Part shown: piece by piece, positions 1 to 8,565 of the stretch
How the letters are laid out: every line of letters starts with the position of its first letter
Numbering within the stretch: the stretch's first letter is position 1
Origin: Alteromonas australica
GTDB lineage: Bacteria > Pseudomonadota > Gammaproteobacteria > Enterobacterales > Alteromonadaceae
Length of the DNA: 64,000 bases
Direction: 5' to 3'
Assembly (NCBI RefSeq): GCF_000730385.1
Contig: NZ_CP008849.1
Location: 248,001 to 312,000, forward strand
The notes under the pieces: model-generated
What the model was told of the DNA's origin: nothing
Seen by the model: only the letters and a program-made list of their open reading frames with translations
Database searches by the model: none
Translations under genes and position numbers: made by a program

Positions 1-1400
1 CAGTATTCATCTATTTCGATGATGAACTCCCCCCGCCGCCTGACGCTATGGTTGAAGCAAAAGTGGCTCAGCTCAAACGTGCGCTGAACGAAAAAATTGA
101 TAAGGCGAAGCAAGGGTACTATTCGGCGAGCGATCCTAAAGAGCAGTCATTATACAGCGATAGAATAGACTCCCTGCGGGCCGAATTTCACAACAAGCCT
201 TCATTGCAGCGCAAAGCCATTCAACAACTAATGCATGCCATGTCGTTAGACGAAATTCCACTATTGCGGTTAGTAGAATATGGTAAGTTTGCGTTTGGTG
301 AAGAAGGCTTTCGTCGCTTTTTAAAAACGCCCAATAAAGGTCGTCTTATCTATTCACCAAAAAACTTTCTAGGGGCGTCGCTAGACAGCGATCAAAAACA
401 CGCTTTTATTGGCATTATTGCGAAGCAACTTGCCTATTTTAAACGTTGTGCAGAAGAGCAGCTTAATCGCCATGTTTCTACAGCAGTGATAGGTAGACCC
501 GTTAAGTTTCATGGTACACGGGGAGAAGAAGGCAACGCTCAGGCCATTCAGATAATGACAGAAGCAGCTAGGTTAGCAGGTTTTTCGGGAGTTAATTTTC
601 TCGATGAGCCAATAGCTGCTGCGTACAAAATAGAGCGTACACTTCCAAAAGACACGACTACGCTTATTGTAGATATTGGCGGCGGTACAACAGATATTTG
701 TTGTATTAAATTATCTCCCAAGCGAACAAATCAGCTAGATCGTAGCCAAGACTTATTGTCTGTTACTGGCCGTAGACTAGGTGGAATGGATTGCGACAAG
801 GGCTTACTGCTGAAAGCGGTAGCCCCTGACATGGGCATGGGGCTTAAAATGATAAACGGCTTACCTGTTCCCCCGACGTATTTTTCTGATATGTGCGCGG
901 TTGATAACATACCGGCGCTTACACGATTCTTCTCAGACGACTATGGGCTGGATATTTCACAGACCATGTCTGTTACAAGAGAGCCTGCTCAGCTTGAGCG
1001 TCTCTTGACTGTTCAAGAAGAAAAACTATCTGCTCGCGTAGTCAACTCTGTGCGTATGGCGAAGGAATTGCTATCGTCAAAGTCAACGATCACCCTGCCA
1101 TTACACTACATAGAAGAAGGTTTTGATGTCAATATTAGCCAGGAAATGCTGAAAATAGCGCTAAAACCTTGGTTAGACAAAGTTAAAAAACTTGTGGTTG
1201 AGTGTTTAGATAAAAGCCCTGAAAAGCCAGAGATGGTTATGATTACAGGTGGGATGAGCTTGTCACCAATTGTTGTGGATGCGTTATACGAAGCATTATT
1301 AACGGGCCTGCCTAGGCTAGAGAATGACGCCTTTAACTCTGTTTGTGAAGGGTTAGCGATACAAGCTGCAAAGCACGAATTTGACAGCCACACTGGCTAA
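1..1400 (+). CDS. Hsp70-like chaperone, YegD family (5' end outside window)
   Basis: Actin/Hsp70-fold ATPase of the YegD type, a divergent DnaK relative whose client is not known. The reading frame is open back to the window edge, so the first ATG at 48 is internal and the N-terminal part of the nucleotide-binding domain lies upstream. Seen: a motif close to KNFLGAS, then VIGRPVKF, then the phosphate-binding DIGGGTTD motif and a late ITGGMS adenosine-binding motif. All fall in the order found in E. coli YegD. There is no substrate-binding lid like that of DnaK, as expected for this short family. The gene is convergent with uvrA, with a hairpin between them. The family assignment is by recall of sequence similarity and is fairly sure; the function is not. 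Confidence 0.85.
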   Translation, partial: VFIYFDDELPPPPDAMVEAKVAQLKRALNEKIDKAKQGYYSASDPKEQSLYSDRIDSLRAEFHNKPSLQRKAIQQLMHAMSLDEIPLLRLVEYGKFAFGEEGFRRFLKTPNKGRLIYSPKNFLGASLDSDQKHAFIGIIAKQLAYFKRCAEEQLNRHVSTAVIGRPVKFHGTRGEEGNAQAIQIMTEAARLAGFSGVNFLDEPIAAAYKIERTLPKDTTTLIVDIGGGTTDICCIKLSPKRTNQLDRSQDLLSVTGRRLGGMDCDKGLLLKAVAPDMGMGLKMINGLPVPPTYFSDMCAVDNIPALTRFFSDDYGLDISQTMSVTREPAQLERLLTVQEEKLSARVVNSVRMAKELLSSKSTITLPLHYIEEGFDVNISQEMLKIALKPWLDKVKKLVVECLDKSPEKPEMVMITGGMSLSPIVVDALYEALLTGLPRLENDAFNSVCEGLAIQAAKHEFDSHTG

Positions 1401-1410
1401 TAGTACCTGC

Positions 1411-1446
1411 AGATAAAAAGACACCCACAGTCAAAGTGTGGGTGTC
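1411..1446 (-). terminator. Intrinsic terminator of uvrA, shares the GTGGGTGTC motif
   Basis: A perfect 10-bp inverted repeat (1420-1429 with 1437-1446) with a 7-nt loop. Read on the minus strand it is followed by a run of five T, so it fits rho-independent termination of uvrA. The plus-strand side has no T run. The right arm plus flank (GTGGGTGTCCATGTT) is the same word found in the palindromes near 7.3 kb, so this may be a REP-like unit used as a terminator. Confidence 0.75.
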
Positions 1447-1486
1447 CATGTTTCGGGGGGCTATGTGTCGTTGTATTAGCTTGGTG

Positions 1487-4321
1487 CTAGCGCTGTTTCT
1501 CAAGCATTGGTTTTAGGAATCGACCGGTATGAGAGACCTCTTGTTCAGCTACGTGCTCAGGCGTGCCCTCTGCGATTATTTGGCCACCACCTGAACCACC
1601 TTCAGGGCCCAAGTCTACAATCCAGTCTGCAGTTTTTATTACATCCAGGTTGTGCTCAATAACCACCACAGTATTGCCATGGTCACGTAGTCTATGCAAT
1701 ACCGCAAGTAACTGTTTAATATCGTGAAAGTGTAGGCCAGTGGTGGGCTCATCTAGAATGTATAAAGTTTGCCCAGTATCTCGCTTTGACAGCTCTTTTG
1801 CTAATTTAACCCGCTGTGCTTCGCCGCCTGATAGGGTGGTAGCAGCCTGCCCTAAACGTATATAAGACAATCCTACATCAATGAGTGTCTGCAACTTACG
1901 TGAAATTGCCGGGATAGCGTCAAAAAAGTTACGCGCATCTTCAACCGTCATTTCTAACACTTCATGGATGTTTTTGTCTTTATATTTAACTTCAAGCGTT
2001 TCTCTGTTATAGCGTTTCCCTTTACATACATCGCAAGGTACATAAACATCTGGAAGAAAGTGCATCTCTACCTTTATGACCCCATCGCCCTGACACGCTT
2101 CACATCGTCCGCCTTTAACATTAAAGCTGAACCGGCCCGGTTTGTAGCCACGAGAGCGAGCTTCTTGCGTTCCGGCAAACATTTCCCTAATTGGGGTAAA
2201 TATACCCGCATAGGTGGCAGGGTTTGAACGTGGCGTTCGCCCAATAGGACTTTGGTCAATATCCACAACCTTATCGAGGTTTTCCAAACCATGCATAGAT
2301 TTATGAGGGGCAGGCTCGGAGGCTGTCGCTTTGTTTAATTCTCGTTGTGCTATCTTGTAAAACGTGTCGTTAATAAGGGTAGATTTACCCGATCCAGACA
2401 CGCCTGTGACGCAAGTCATCACCCCAGTAGGAATTTTTAAGTCTACCGACTTAAGGTTGTTCCCCGTTGCGCCCTCTAACGTTAACCATTGGTCATTCTT
2501 AACCGCGTTTCGCGCTGTAGGTATTTCTATTTTTTCTCTACCAGAAAGGTACTTTCCAGTAAGTGATTGCTCACTTTTTAAAATGTCATCCAACTGACCT
2601 TCTGCGATAATTTGGCCACCATGCACACCTGCACCCGGGCCAATATCCACCACGTAGTCTGCTTCTCGAATGGCGTCTTCATCGTGCTCTACTACTAACA
2701 CGGTGTTACCGAGGTCACGTAAATGCGTTAGCGTTTTAAGCAGGCGTTCGTTGTCTCTTTGATGCAACCCGATAGAAGGTTCATCCAACACATACATAAC
2801 ACCCACTAATCCCGCGCCTATTTGACTGGCAAGGCGAATACGCTGTGCTTCACCCCCTGAAAGGGTGTCGGCACTTCGTGACATCGACAAATAATTAAGA
2901 CCAACGTTAACCAAAAAACGTAAGCGGTCGAGGATTTCTTTTAATATCTTCTCTGCAATTTGTGCTTTTTGACCGGCTAAATCTAAGTTCTCGAAGAATT
3001 CATAAGCACCCGCAATCGACATCTCTGCGATGGCCGGTAGCGTTGTATCCTGAATAAACACATTTCGGGCTTCCACCCTCAAGCGGGTTCCATTGCAGCT
3101 ACTGCAATGTTGCTGACTTAAATATTTAGCTAATTCCTCACGCACCGAATTCGATTCAGTCTCTCGGTAGCGGCGTTCCATGTTTGGAATAATGCCTTCA
3201 AACGGATGCTTACGCTCCATAATGTCACCACGTTCATTGATGTACTTGAACGTAAGTGATTTACCTTTAGAACCGTAAAGCACAATTTCTTTGTGTTTAT
3301 CATCTAAGGATTCAAACGGTACGGATAAGTCGAAGCTGTAGTGATCAGCTACCGCTTGTAGCATTTGAAAATAATAGTAGCTACGTTTATCCCAGCCGCG
3401 TATGGCACCGCCGGCTAGGCTTAATTCTGCGTTCCCGACTACCCGTGCGGGATCGAAGAACTGGCGAGTGCCTAGGCCATCACATGTTGGACACGCACCA
3501 GCGGGGTTATTAAAAGAAAACAGGCGGGGTTCGAGTTCGCTTAAGCTGTAACCGCAATGCGGGCAGGCGAAATTGGCAGAAAAAATGATTTCCTCTGCGT
3601 CTTTGTCGTCCATATCAGCCACAACGGCGTTTCCGTTAGCAAGACTTAAGGCGGTTTCAAACGACTCTGAAAGCCTTAGGGCCATGTCTTCACGCACCTT
3701 AAAGCGGTCTACAACCACTTCAATCGTGTGTTTTTTATGAAGGTCGAGTTCTGGTGGATCTGAAAGGTCGCACACTTCGCCATCAATTCGACAACGAATA
3801 AAACCTTGTGCCGACAGGTTTTGTAGCGTTTTAACGTGCTCGCCTTTGCGCTCTTTAACAATAGGCGCTAAAAGCATGAGCTTACTGCCTTCGGGCATCG
3901 CCAACACTTTATCAACCATTTGGCTGACGGTTTGTGCGTCCAGCGGCACATCGTGGTCGGGGCATCGTGGTGTACCCACTCGTGCAAACATCAACCTTAA
4001 GTAATCGTATATCTCTGTGATAGTGCCCACCGTCGAGCGGGGGTTATGTGATGTCGATTTTTGCTCAATGGATATAGCAGGTGAAAGCCCCTCAATGTGG
4101 TCGACATCGGGTTTTTCCATCATGGAAAGGAATTGACGCGCATAGGCAGACAACGATTCTACATATCGTCGTTGCCCTTCCGCATAAAGGGTATCGAAAG
4201 CAAGGGATGATTTCCCCGAGCCAGAAAGTCCGGTTATCACCACCAGTTTGTCTCTTGGCAGTGTTAAATCGATGTTTTTTAAATTGTGGGTGCGGGCACC
4301 GCGAATTTCGATTTTATCCAT
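1487..4321 (-). CDS. uvrA: UvrABC nucleotide excision repair, ATPase subunit UvrA
   Basis: Damage-recognition subunit of nucleotide excision repair. It dimerises, loads UvrB at lesions and is an ABC-type ATPase in the cytoplasm. Seen: 944 residues (E. coli about 940), first Walker A GLSGSGKS at residues 31-38, a second GVSGSGKS later, two ABC signatures of the form LSGGEAQR, and CxxC zinc-finger pairs ([15 protein letters not shown] with CDVCKGKR). The ATG start is followed at once by the conserved [15 protein letters not shown]. It is divergent from the MFS gene across a 199-bp gap, the usual uvrA arrangement in this group, although ssb now lies 11 kb away. No convincing LexA box (CTG-N10-CAG) was found in the gap. 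It does hold a short dyad, ATACTC-GCT-GAGTAT, at 4400-4414. Confidence 0.98.
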   Translation of the reverse strand: MDKIEIRGARTHNLKNIDLTLPRDKLVVITGLSGSGKSSLAFDTLYAEGQRRYVESLSAYARQFLSMMEKPDVDHIEGLSPAISIEQKSTSHNPRSTVGTITEIYDYLRLMFARVGTPRCPDHDVPLDAQTVSQMVDKVLAMPEGSKLMLLAPIVKERKGEHVKTLQNLSAQGFIRCRIDGEVCDLSDPPELDLHKKHTIEVVVDRFKVREDMALRLSESFETALSLANGNAVVADMDDKDAEEIIFSANFACPHCGYSLSELEPRLFSFNNPAGACPTCDGLGTRQFFDPARVVGNAELSLAGGAIRGWDKRSYYYFQMLQAVADHYSFDLSVPFESLDDKHKEIVLYGSKGKSLTFKYINERGDIMERKHPFEGIIPNMERRYRETESNSVREELAKYLSQQHCSSCNGTRLRVEARNVFIQDTTLPAIAEMSIAGAYEFFENLDLAGQKAQIAEKILKEILDRLRFLVNVGLNYLSMSRSADTLSGGEAQRIRLASQIGAGLVGVMYVLDEPSIGLHQRDNERLLKTLTHLRDLGNTVLVVEHDEDAIREADYVVDIGPGAGVHGGQIIAEGQLDDILKSEQSLTGKYLSGREKIEIPTARNAVKNDQWLTLEGATGNNLKSVDLKIPTGVMTCVTGVSGSGKSTLINDTFYKIAQRELNKATASEPAPHKSMHGLENLDKVVDIDQSPIGRTPRSNPATYAGIFTPIREMFAGTQEARSRGYKPGRFSFNVKGGRCEACQGDGVIKVEMHFLPDVYVPCDVCKGKRYNRETLEVKYKDKNIHEVLEMTVEDARNFFDAIPAISRKLQTLIDVGLSYIRLGQAATTLSGGEAQRVKLAKELSKRDTGQTLYILDEPTTGLHFHDIKQLLAVLHRLRDHGNTVVVIEHNLDVIKTADWIVDLGPEGGSGGGQIIAEGTPEHVAEQEVSHTGRFLKPMLEKQR

Positions 4322-4520
4322 TGAAGCCTAAGTGAGAGAAAAAAGAATCAGTATGCCATAGGTGTCAAGCAAAGTGATATGGCAACGTACCTTGAAATTA
4401 TACTCGCTGAGTATTGAAGGGATCACCTTAAGATTAGATTAATCGGTTTTTAGAAACGTGGGAAGGCGCTTATATTATGCTACACTTCGCGCCCATCATG
4501 AATTAGAGGACTTTAACGGT

Positions 4521-5861
4521 TTGAACGTTCTGGAATTGCGCGCCTCACTGGCGCTTGCCTTGGTGTACGTTTTACGTATGTTGGGTTTGTTTATGGTGAT
4601 GCCTGTATTGGCCGTTGCAGCCATGGACTATCCTGATTATTCCCCGTTAATGGTGGGCCTTGCTGTTGGTGGTTATGGCCTCACGCAAGCCGCGTTACAA
4701 ATTCCCATGGGTATGATGTCTGATAAATGGGGTAGAAAACCGGTTATTTTGTTGGGCTTAGCAGTGTTTGCTTTGGGCAGCTTTATTGCCTCCCAAGCTG
4801 ATACTATGGCGTGGATGATAGTGGGTCGCATACTGCAAGGCGCCGGTGCAATTGCCGGAGCCATTATGGCATTGGCCACTGATGTTAGTCGAGAGAGCCA
4901 GCGGGCCAAAGTGCTCGCTATTATCGGGATTGCCATCGGATTTTCTTTTTACCTTGCGGTTATCATTGGGCCTCTTATTGCTAAAAGTTGGGGGCTAGCC
5001 GGTATTTTTTCGGTGACTGGGGTGCTCGCTGTACTTTGTATGCCCCTCGTTAAATGGGTTGTTCCCAATGGCGTTAAGGTGAGCAGCGGTGATACCCTCC
5101 CGCAAAAAGGTCAACTTGCCGAGCTCGTCTTCTCTTCTCAACTATGGCGTTTAAATGTAAGCGTTATGGTGTTGCACATGCTAATAACACTACTTTTCGT
5201 ACAGCTGCCCGTGACACTTTTGCATTTTGACATGACTTTGGACAGTCACTGGACACTGTATTTACCCGTACTGGGCGTGTCTGTCCTGGGGCTCATCATT
5301 ATGATGGGGATGGCGCGAGGAAGAACGCCTAAATCATATCTTTTTGTGGGTGTCTCACTGATGGGCGCTGCGTTCTTAGGACTCGCACTCAAAGACAATA
5401 GTTGGTGGGTTACGTCGGCTGCTGTGGTGTTGTTTTTTACCGGCTTTAACTATTTAGAAGCAAACTTTCCCGCTTTAGTTTCAAGTATTGCCCCTGCCGG
5501 ACAAAAGGGCACTGCAATGGGGATTTACGCCAGCTTCCAGTTTTTCGGCGCGTTTTTAGGTGGTATGCTTTCAGGCATTGTCACCAATATTTTCTCACCA
5601 GAAGCGGCTTATTTAGTGGGGGCCATAAGTACTCTCATTTGGGTCGTGGTGTTGAGTGGGTTAAAAGAAGTGAGCCGAGTAAAGCGTATCACCATGAGTT
5701 TGGACAATACTGTGGCACCTAATCACCATTTATCCGCAAAGCTAATGCAGGTGTCAGGAGTATTAGAAGTGACGTTAAACAGTAATAGTAATGCGGCATA
5801 TTTAAAAGTGAATCGAGACTTCAATGCGGTAGAAGCGCGTAAAGTGTTGGAAAGTGGCTAA
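4521..5861 (+). CDS. MFS transporter, YajR-like with C-terminal YAM domain
   Basis: Proton-coupled major facilitator carrier of the inner membrane; substrate unknown. Seen: about twelve hydrophobic segments, the loop 2-3 motif DKWGRKP, the motif VGRILQGAGAIAGA, and a soluble tail of about 55 residues (LMQVSGVLEV, AAYLKVNRD). The tail resembles the YAM domain of E. coli YajR. I start at TTG 4521, because AGAGGA at 4505-4510 gives correct spacing and the protein then begins NVLELRASLALALVYVLRMLG. An upstream GTG at 4458 only adds a non-membrane leader. The gene is divergent from uvrA. In relatives this MFS gene usually sits between uvrA and ssb; here ssb is displaced. The fold is certain, the subfamily likely. 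Confidence 0.88.
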   Translation: MNVLELRASLALALVYVLRMLGLFMVMPVLAVAAMDYPDYSPLMVGLAVGGYGLTQAALQIPMGMMSDKWGRKPVILLGLAVFALGSFIASQADTMAWMIVGRILQGAGAIAGAIMALATDVSRESQRAKVLAIIGIAIGFSFYLAVIIGPLIAKSWGLAGIFSVTGVLAVLCMPLVKWVVPNGVKVSSGDTLPQKGQLAELVFSSQLWRLNVSVMVLHMLITLLFVQLPVTLLHFDMTLDSHWTLYLPVLGVSVLGLIIMMGMARGRTPKSYLFVGVSLMGAAFLGLALKDNSWWVTSAAVVLFFTGFNYLEANFPALVSSIAPAGQKGTAMGIYASFQFFGAFLGGMLSGIVTNIFSPEAAYLVGAISTLIWVVVLSGLKEVSRVKRITMSLDNTVAPNHHLSAKLMQVSGVLEVTLNSNSNAAYLKVNRDFNAVEARKVLESG

Positions 5862-5925
5862 GCGCTATACTCCCAAAACAAGATAACGTAAAAAAGAGTA
5901 TTGGCTGAGCAAGGAGGAGACACCA

Positions 5926-6516
5926 ATGATAGATTTATCACGCTACCAAGGTATCATTTTTGATATGGATGGTACCTTAGTGGATTCTATGGGCGTTCAC
6001 GTTGAAGCTTGGCAAGTAACTTGTCGTGAGTTTGGTTACCCATTTGATAGAGAATACCATCATAGCCTTGGTGGTGTCCCTACTGCTGAAACGGCTGTTT
6101 TATTGAATAAACGGTACGGCTGTAAGCATGACCCATATGTCGTCGCGGCGTTCAAAAAGAAGGTATTCGATGAGCTTGAAGACCTTCCAGCGCTTATTGA
6201 AGACACCCATATTATTTTTCAACGATACATAGGCAGTAAGCCTATTTCAGTAGGGACTGGCTCTGACAGAGCACATGCCACCTGGTTGTTATCTCAGCAC
6301 AATTTACTTGACCCATTACACGCGTTGGTGACATCTGATGATGTCGCTAAAGGGAAGCCTCACCCGGATACCTTTTTGCTAGCAGCTAAAAAAATGGGTA
6401 TTGCGCCGGAAAACTGTGTTGTATTTGAAGATACAGAAATGGGTAGGCAGGCCGCAGTGAATGCCGGTATGGCCTGTATTATGGTCATCAACGGCCAAGT
6501 GCAAACTGGACTGTAA
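5926..6516 (+). CDS. HAD-family phosphatase, YqaB-like sugar phosphatase
   Basis: Haloacid-dehalogenase phosphatase of the beta-phosphoglucomutase subgroup. The closest remembered relative is E. coli YqaB, which acts on fructose-1-phosphate and related small phosphosugars. Seen: motif I DMDGTLVDS near residues 14-22 with the nucleophile and acid/base aspartates, motif II VGTGS, the lysine of motif III in KGKPHPDTF, and motif IV VFEDTEMG. Length is 196 residues (YqaB 188). A strong AAGGAGGA ribosome-binding site lies just before ATG 5926. It is 64 nt downstream of the MFS gene and may be co-transcribed. The substrate is an inference from family, not shown by the sequence. Confidence 0.88.
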   Translation: MIDLSRYQGIIFDMDGTLVDSMGVHVEAWQVTCREFGYPFDREYHHSLGGVPTAETAVLLNKRYGCKHDPYVVAAFKKKVFDELEDLPALIEDTHIIFQRYIGSKPISVGTGSDRAHATWLLSQHNLLDPLHALVTSDDVAKGKPHPDTFLLAAKKMGIAPENCVVFEDTEMGRQAAVNAGMACIMVINGQVQTGL

Positions 6517-6523
6517 TATATTG

Positions 6524-7099
6524 CTAAACGCATAAGTGAAGTAAGCCGGTCTTAACTCTTTGACTTGCTTGACTTATCGCTTTTTTTACCGCAAGAGAAT
6601 AGACGCGATTTTTGCTCTCCTTTTCATCAGATCTCTCAGTTTCAGCCAGTATGAAGCTTTGCCCTCGATACACTTGAGATGATGAGAACTCGGTATCAAC
6701 ATTGGTTTTATGCGCAACGTTTAACACAACGGTGGCTGATATCTTGTCATTGAGGGTTTTTAAAAAGGCGCGTTCAAGTGAGACGTTAACGCTAACCTTG
6801 TTATCTGTATCTGATAAAACGTTCATTTCGGTCAAACTTTCGCTCAGCCATTGGAAAACAGGGTCCGATAGACTTTCATTATTTGTTTCATGTAAGACAA
6901 GCGTTTTGCTGGTTCGGTTGTCTGTTAATGACGATAGTGTTAAAGCGCACCGCTTTGCATTGGCTAACGTTTTTTGGTGGGCCTTTTTATTAGCTTCAGG
7001 AATGAGTGTGGTTTCTAAATCTTGGGTAGATTCACACGCATATAACGTAAAGGTGGCCAGTAAGAGCAGCTGAAATTTTAATGGTACTTTCATTTTCAT
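6524..7099 (-). CDS. Small lipoprotein, possibly YajG-like
   Basis: Predicted lipoprotein of unknown function. Seen: a lysine-bearing N-terminus, a hydrophobic stretch and a lipobox ending LYAC at residues about 19-22, so the mature protein starts at the cysteine. The body of about 170 residues has a DNR motif (SLTDNRTSK), then alternating strands (VSVNVSLERAFL, SATVVLNVAHKT). This pattern recalls YajG-type lipoproteins, but the similarity is weak. It contains one other cysteine near each end of the mature domain, which could form a disulfide. It converges on the HAD gene with only 7 bp between the stops, and the REP-like cluster lies upstream of its start. Confidence 0.7.
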   Translation of the reverse strand: MKMKVPLKFQLLLLATFTLYACESTQDLETTLIPEANKKAHQKTLANAKRCALTLSSLTDNRTSKTLVLHETNNESLSDPVFQWLSESLTEMNVLSDTDNKVSVNVSLERAFLKTLNDKISATVVLNVAHKTNVDTEFSSSQVYRGQSFILAETERSDEKESKNRVYSLAVKKAISQASQRVKTGLLHLCV

Positions 7100-7193
7100 T
7101 GATAATAAATTCCAATCTATGTGTGTGGTTAACGGTGTATCTTAATCGCCAATCATTCTGAGTATATCGCTAGCTAATAGGTTTAAGAATGGA

Positions 7194-7323
7194 ACATGTG
7201 TGTCAACTTGTTTCAAACGGCATGACTGAGACACACATGTAAAAAGATGAGCAACATGGACACTCACTTTTAAAGTGGGTGTCCATGTTGCTCAGTGTGT
7301 GTCTAAATAAAAGTGGGTGTCCA
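7194..7323. repeat. REP-like palindrome cluster
   Basis: Nested and adjacent inverted repeats in a gene-free stretch. ACATGTGTGTC (7194-7204) pairs with GACACACATGT (7230-7240). A 45-bp near-perfect palindrome spans 7249-7293 (22-bp arms, one mismatch, centre 7271). An outer stem AGACACACA / TGTGTGTCT flanks it. The word AAGTGGGTGTCCA occurs at 7273-7285 and again directly repeated at 7311-7323. The same word is in the uvrA terminator. This looks like the repetitive extragenic palindromes mobilised by RAYT transposases, but no such gene is in the window. Confidence 0.7.
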
Positions 7324-7404
7324 ATAAAGAGGGGATTGATGAGCTGTGCTTGTCTCGCACCCATGAGTTTGCTTTAATGAACACTTATTCATCAAGGATT
7401 GAAT

Positions 7405-8268
7405 GTGAAAATGACGAGAGGATTGATAGTTTTCTTTATTGCTATTGGGTTAAGTGCGTGCGCAATAAATGTAACGCCAAGTGCTTTCTTCTACCAAGAC
7501 AACCAAAACAAACCATTAAATACCACCAAACTTCATGCAGCCATTCAGCAGGACAAAACATCTGCAGGTATCACCCGAGTTGAAATAACCAATGCGCAGG
7601 GCCTTGTGTTAAGAGGCGTCGCGGCGTCATACCCAAAACCGAAAGTAAATATTATTTTCTACCCCGATAACCGAATGCCGCTAAGCGAAAACAACAGCAT
7701 TTTACATCGCCTAGGTACACTACCAGCTAATATCTTATGGATGGATTACCAAGGTGTTGGTGCCAGTGAAAAGTCGGGTAAACTTAGTATTAATGCGATT
7801 AAAGACGATGCATTGACCATTTTTGATTATGCAGAAGGTATTTTTGATGAAGCGTTGCCCACCATAGTACACGGGCGAGGCGTGGGAAGTTATTTTGCAA
7901 GCTACGTGGCTGCCAATAAGCCTATCGACGGTCTAGTACTTGATGGTGCATTTAACAATATCTCTGATCTCATTGCCAACATGGTTCCTTCGTTTTCAAA
8001 TTCAATCACTTCAATGAAGCTGCATCCTGAAGTTCACTTGATGCAGATAGCACCGATTTTACGGCATTACGAAGGGCCATTGTGGATGCTTGTAGGCGCA
8101 GACGACAGTGTTACCCCGCCAGCGATTAGTCAGTCACTAATGAATAATGCTGCGAGTACTCAAAAACGTCTTTCTATTATTCCCAAGGCTACGCACAATG
8201 CCACACTGAAAAGCGACCGTGCTATTGCAGACTATCGCGTTTTTATCGCTAGTTTGTCAGATATTTAG
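7405..8268 (+). CDS. Alpha/beta-hydrolase-fold lipoprotein lacking the serine nucleophile
   Basis: Predicted membrane-anchored protein of the alpha/beta-hydrolase fold. Seen: a hydrophobic N-terminus with lipobox LSAC, a long core with fold-typical strands, GLVLDGAF after the nucleophile elbow, the acid-loop region LVGADDSVTPP, and a candidate histidine in IPKATHN. The elbow reads G-R-G-V-G (VHGRGVGS) where active enzymes have G-x-S-x-G, so the nucleophile is glycine. It is therefore probably not a classical esterase; a binding or scaffold role is possible. Start choice: AAGGA at 7394-7398 best serves GTG 7405, though TTG 7399 and ATG 7411 are in frame. Upstream lie the REP-like repeats. No operon partner is evident. 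Confidence 0.78.
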   Translation: MKMTRGLIVFFIAIGLSACAINVTPSAFFYQDNQNKPLNTTKLHAAIQQDKTSAGITRVEITNAQGLVLRGVAASYPKPKVNIIFYPDNRMPLSENNSILHRLGTLPANILWMDYQGVGASEKSGKLSINAIKDDALTIFDYAEGIFDEALPTIVHGRGVGSYFASYVAANKPIDGLVLDGAFNNISDLIANMVPSFSNSITSMKLHPEVHLMQIAPILRHYEGPLWMLVGADDSVTPPAISQSLMNNAASTQKRLSIIPKATHNATLKSDRAIADYRVFIASLSDI

Positions 8269-8291
8269 CAGTGTGGCCTAACGATGTGGCC

Positions 8292-8510
8292 TGTGGATAA
8301 AGTGTGGATCAACTTGTTATTAACTCACAAATTGCCACAGGGTGGGGTCTGGTCGAGATCCCACCAATGAAGCTGGTCGGATCACGTTAGCGCAATAATA
8401 TCAAGGGTTGTGGCGTATTTATTCAAGATCACTGCGTAGATTGATCGTCATCTGAGTAAGGATCACGCAAACTGGTCTCTTGGGGATAAAGATTTTTCTT
8501 TACCGATCAC
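8292..8510. promoter_or_regulatory. GATC-dense stretch with DnaA box
   Basis: Gene-free DNA (8269-8565) between two convergent genes. It holds a perfect DnaA box (TGTGGATAA, 8292-8300), a near match 11 nt on (TGTGGATCA, 8303-8311), and seven GATC sites at 8307, 8357, 8380, 8427, 8443, 8461 and 8505. Fewer than one is expected by chance in that length. Four of them share the oriented word GATCAC. A 9-bp stem (8341-8349 with 8357-8365) is embedded. GATC clusters bind SeqA and are Dam targets; whether this one acts on replication control is not known. Confidence 0.5.
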
Positions 8511-8565
8511 TATCAAAGCGTTGTCAATACCACGCATCCATGAAATTTTTTATATGGAAGTGGCG

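Noticed and set aside
48-1400. Treating ATG 48 as the true start of the Hsp70-like gene
   Set aside because: The frame is open to the window edge and the conserved N-terminal nucleotide-binding part would be missing.
4322-4520. LexA box between uvrA and the MFS gene
   Set aside because: No CTG-N10-CAG match. The ATACTC-GCT-GAGTAT dyad has different spacing.
7317-7583. 88-codon frame overlapping the hydrolase gene
   Set aside because: It runs out of frame through the start of the lipoprotein gene at 7405 and has no family likeness.
8292-8510. Calling this stretch the chromosomal origin
   Set aside because: Only one perfect DnaA box and no clear AT-rich unwinding 13-mers, and none of the genes usual near oriC (dnaA, dnaN, mnmG, gidB). 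Kept as a GATC/DnaA cluster only.
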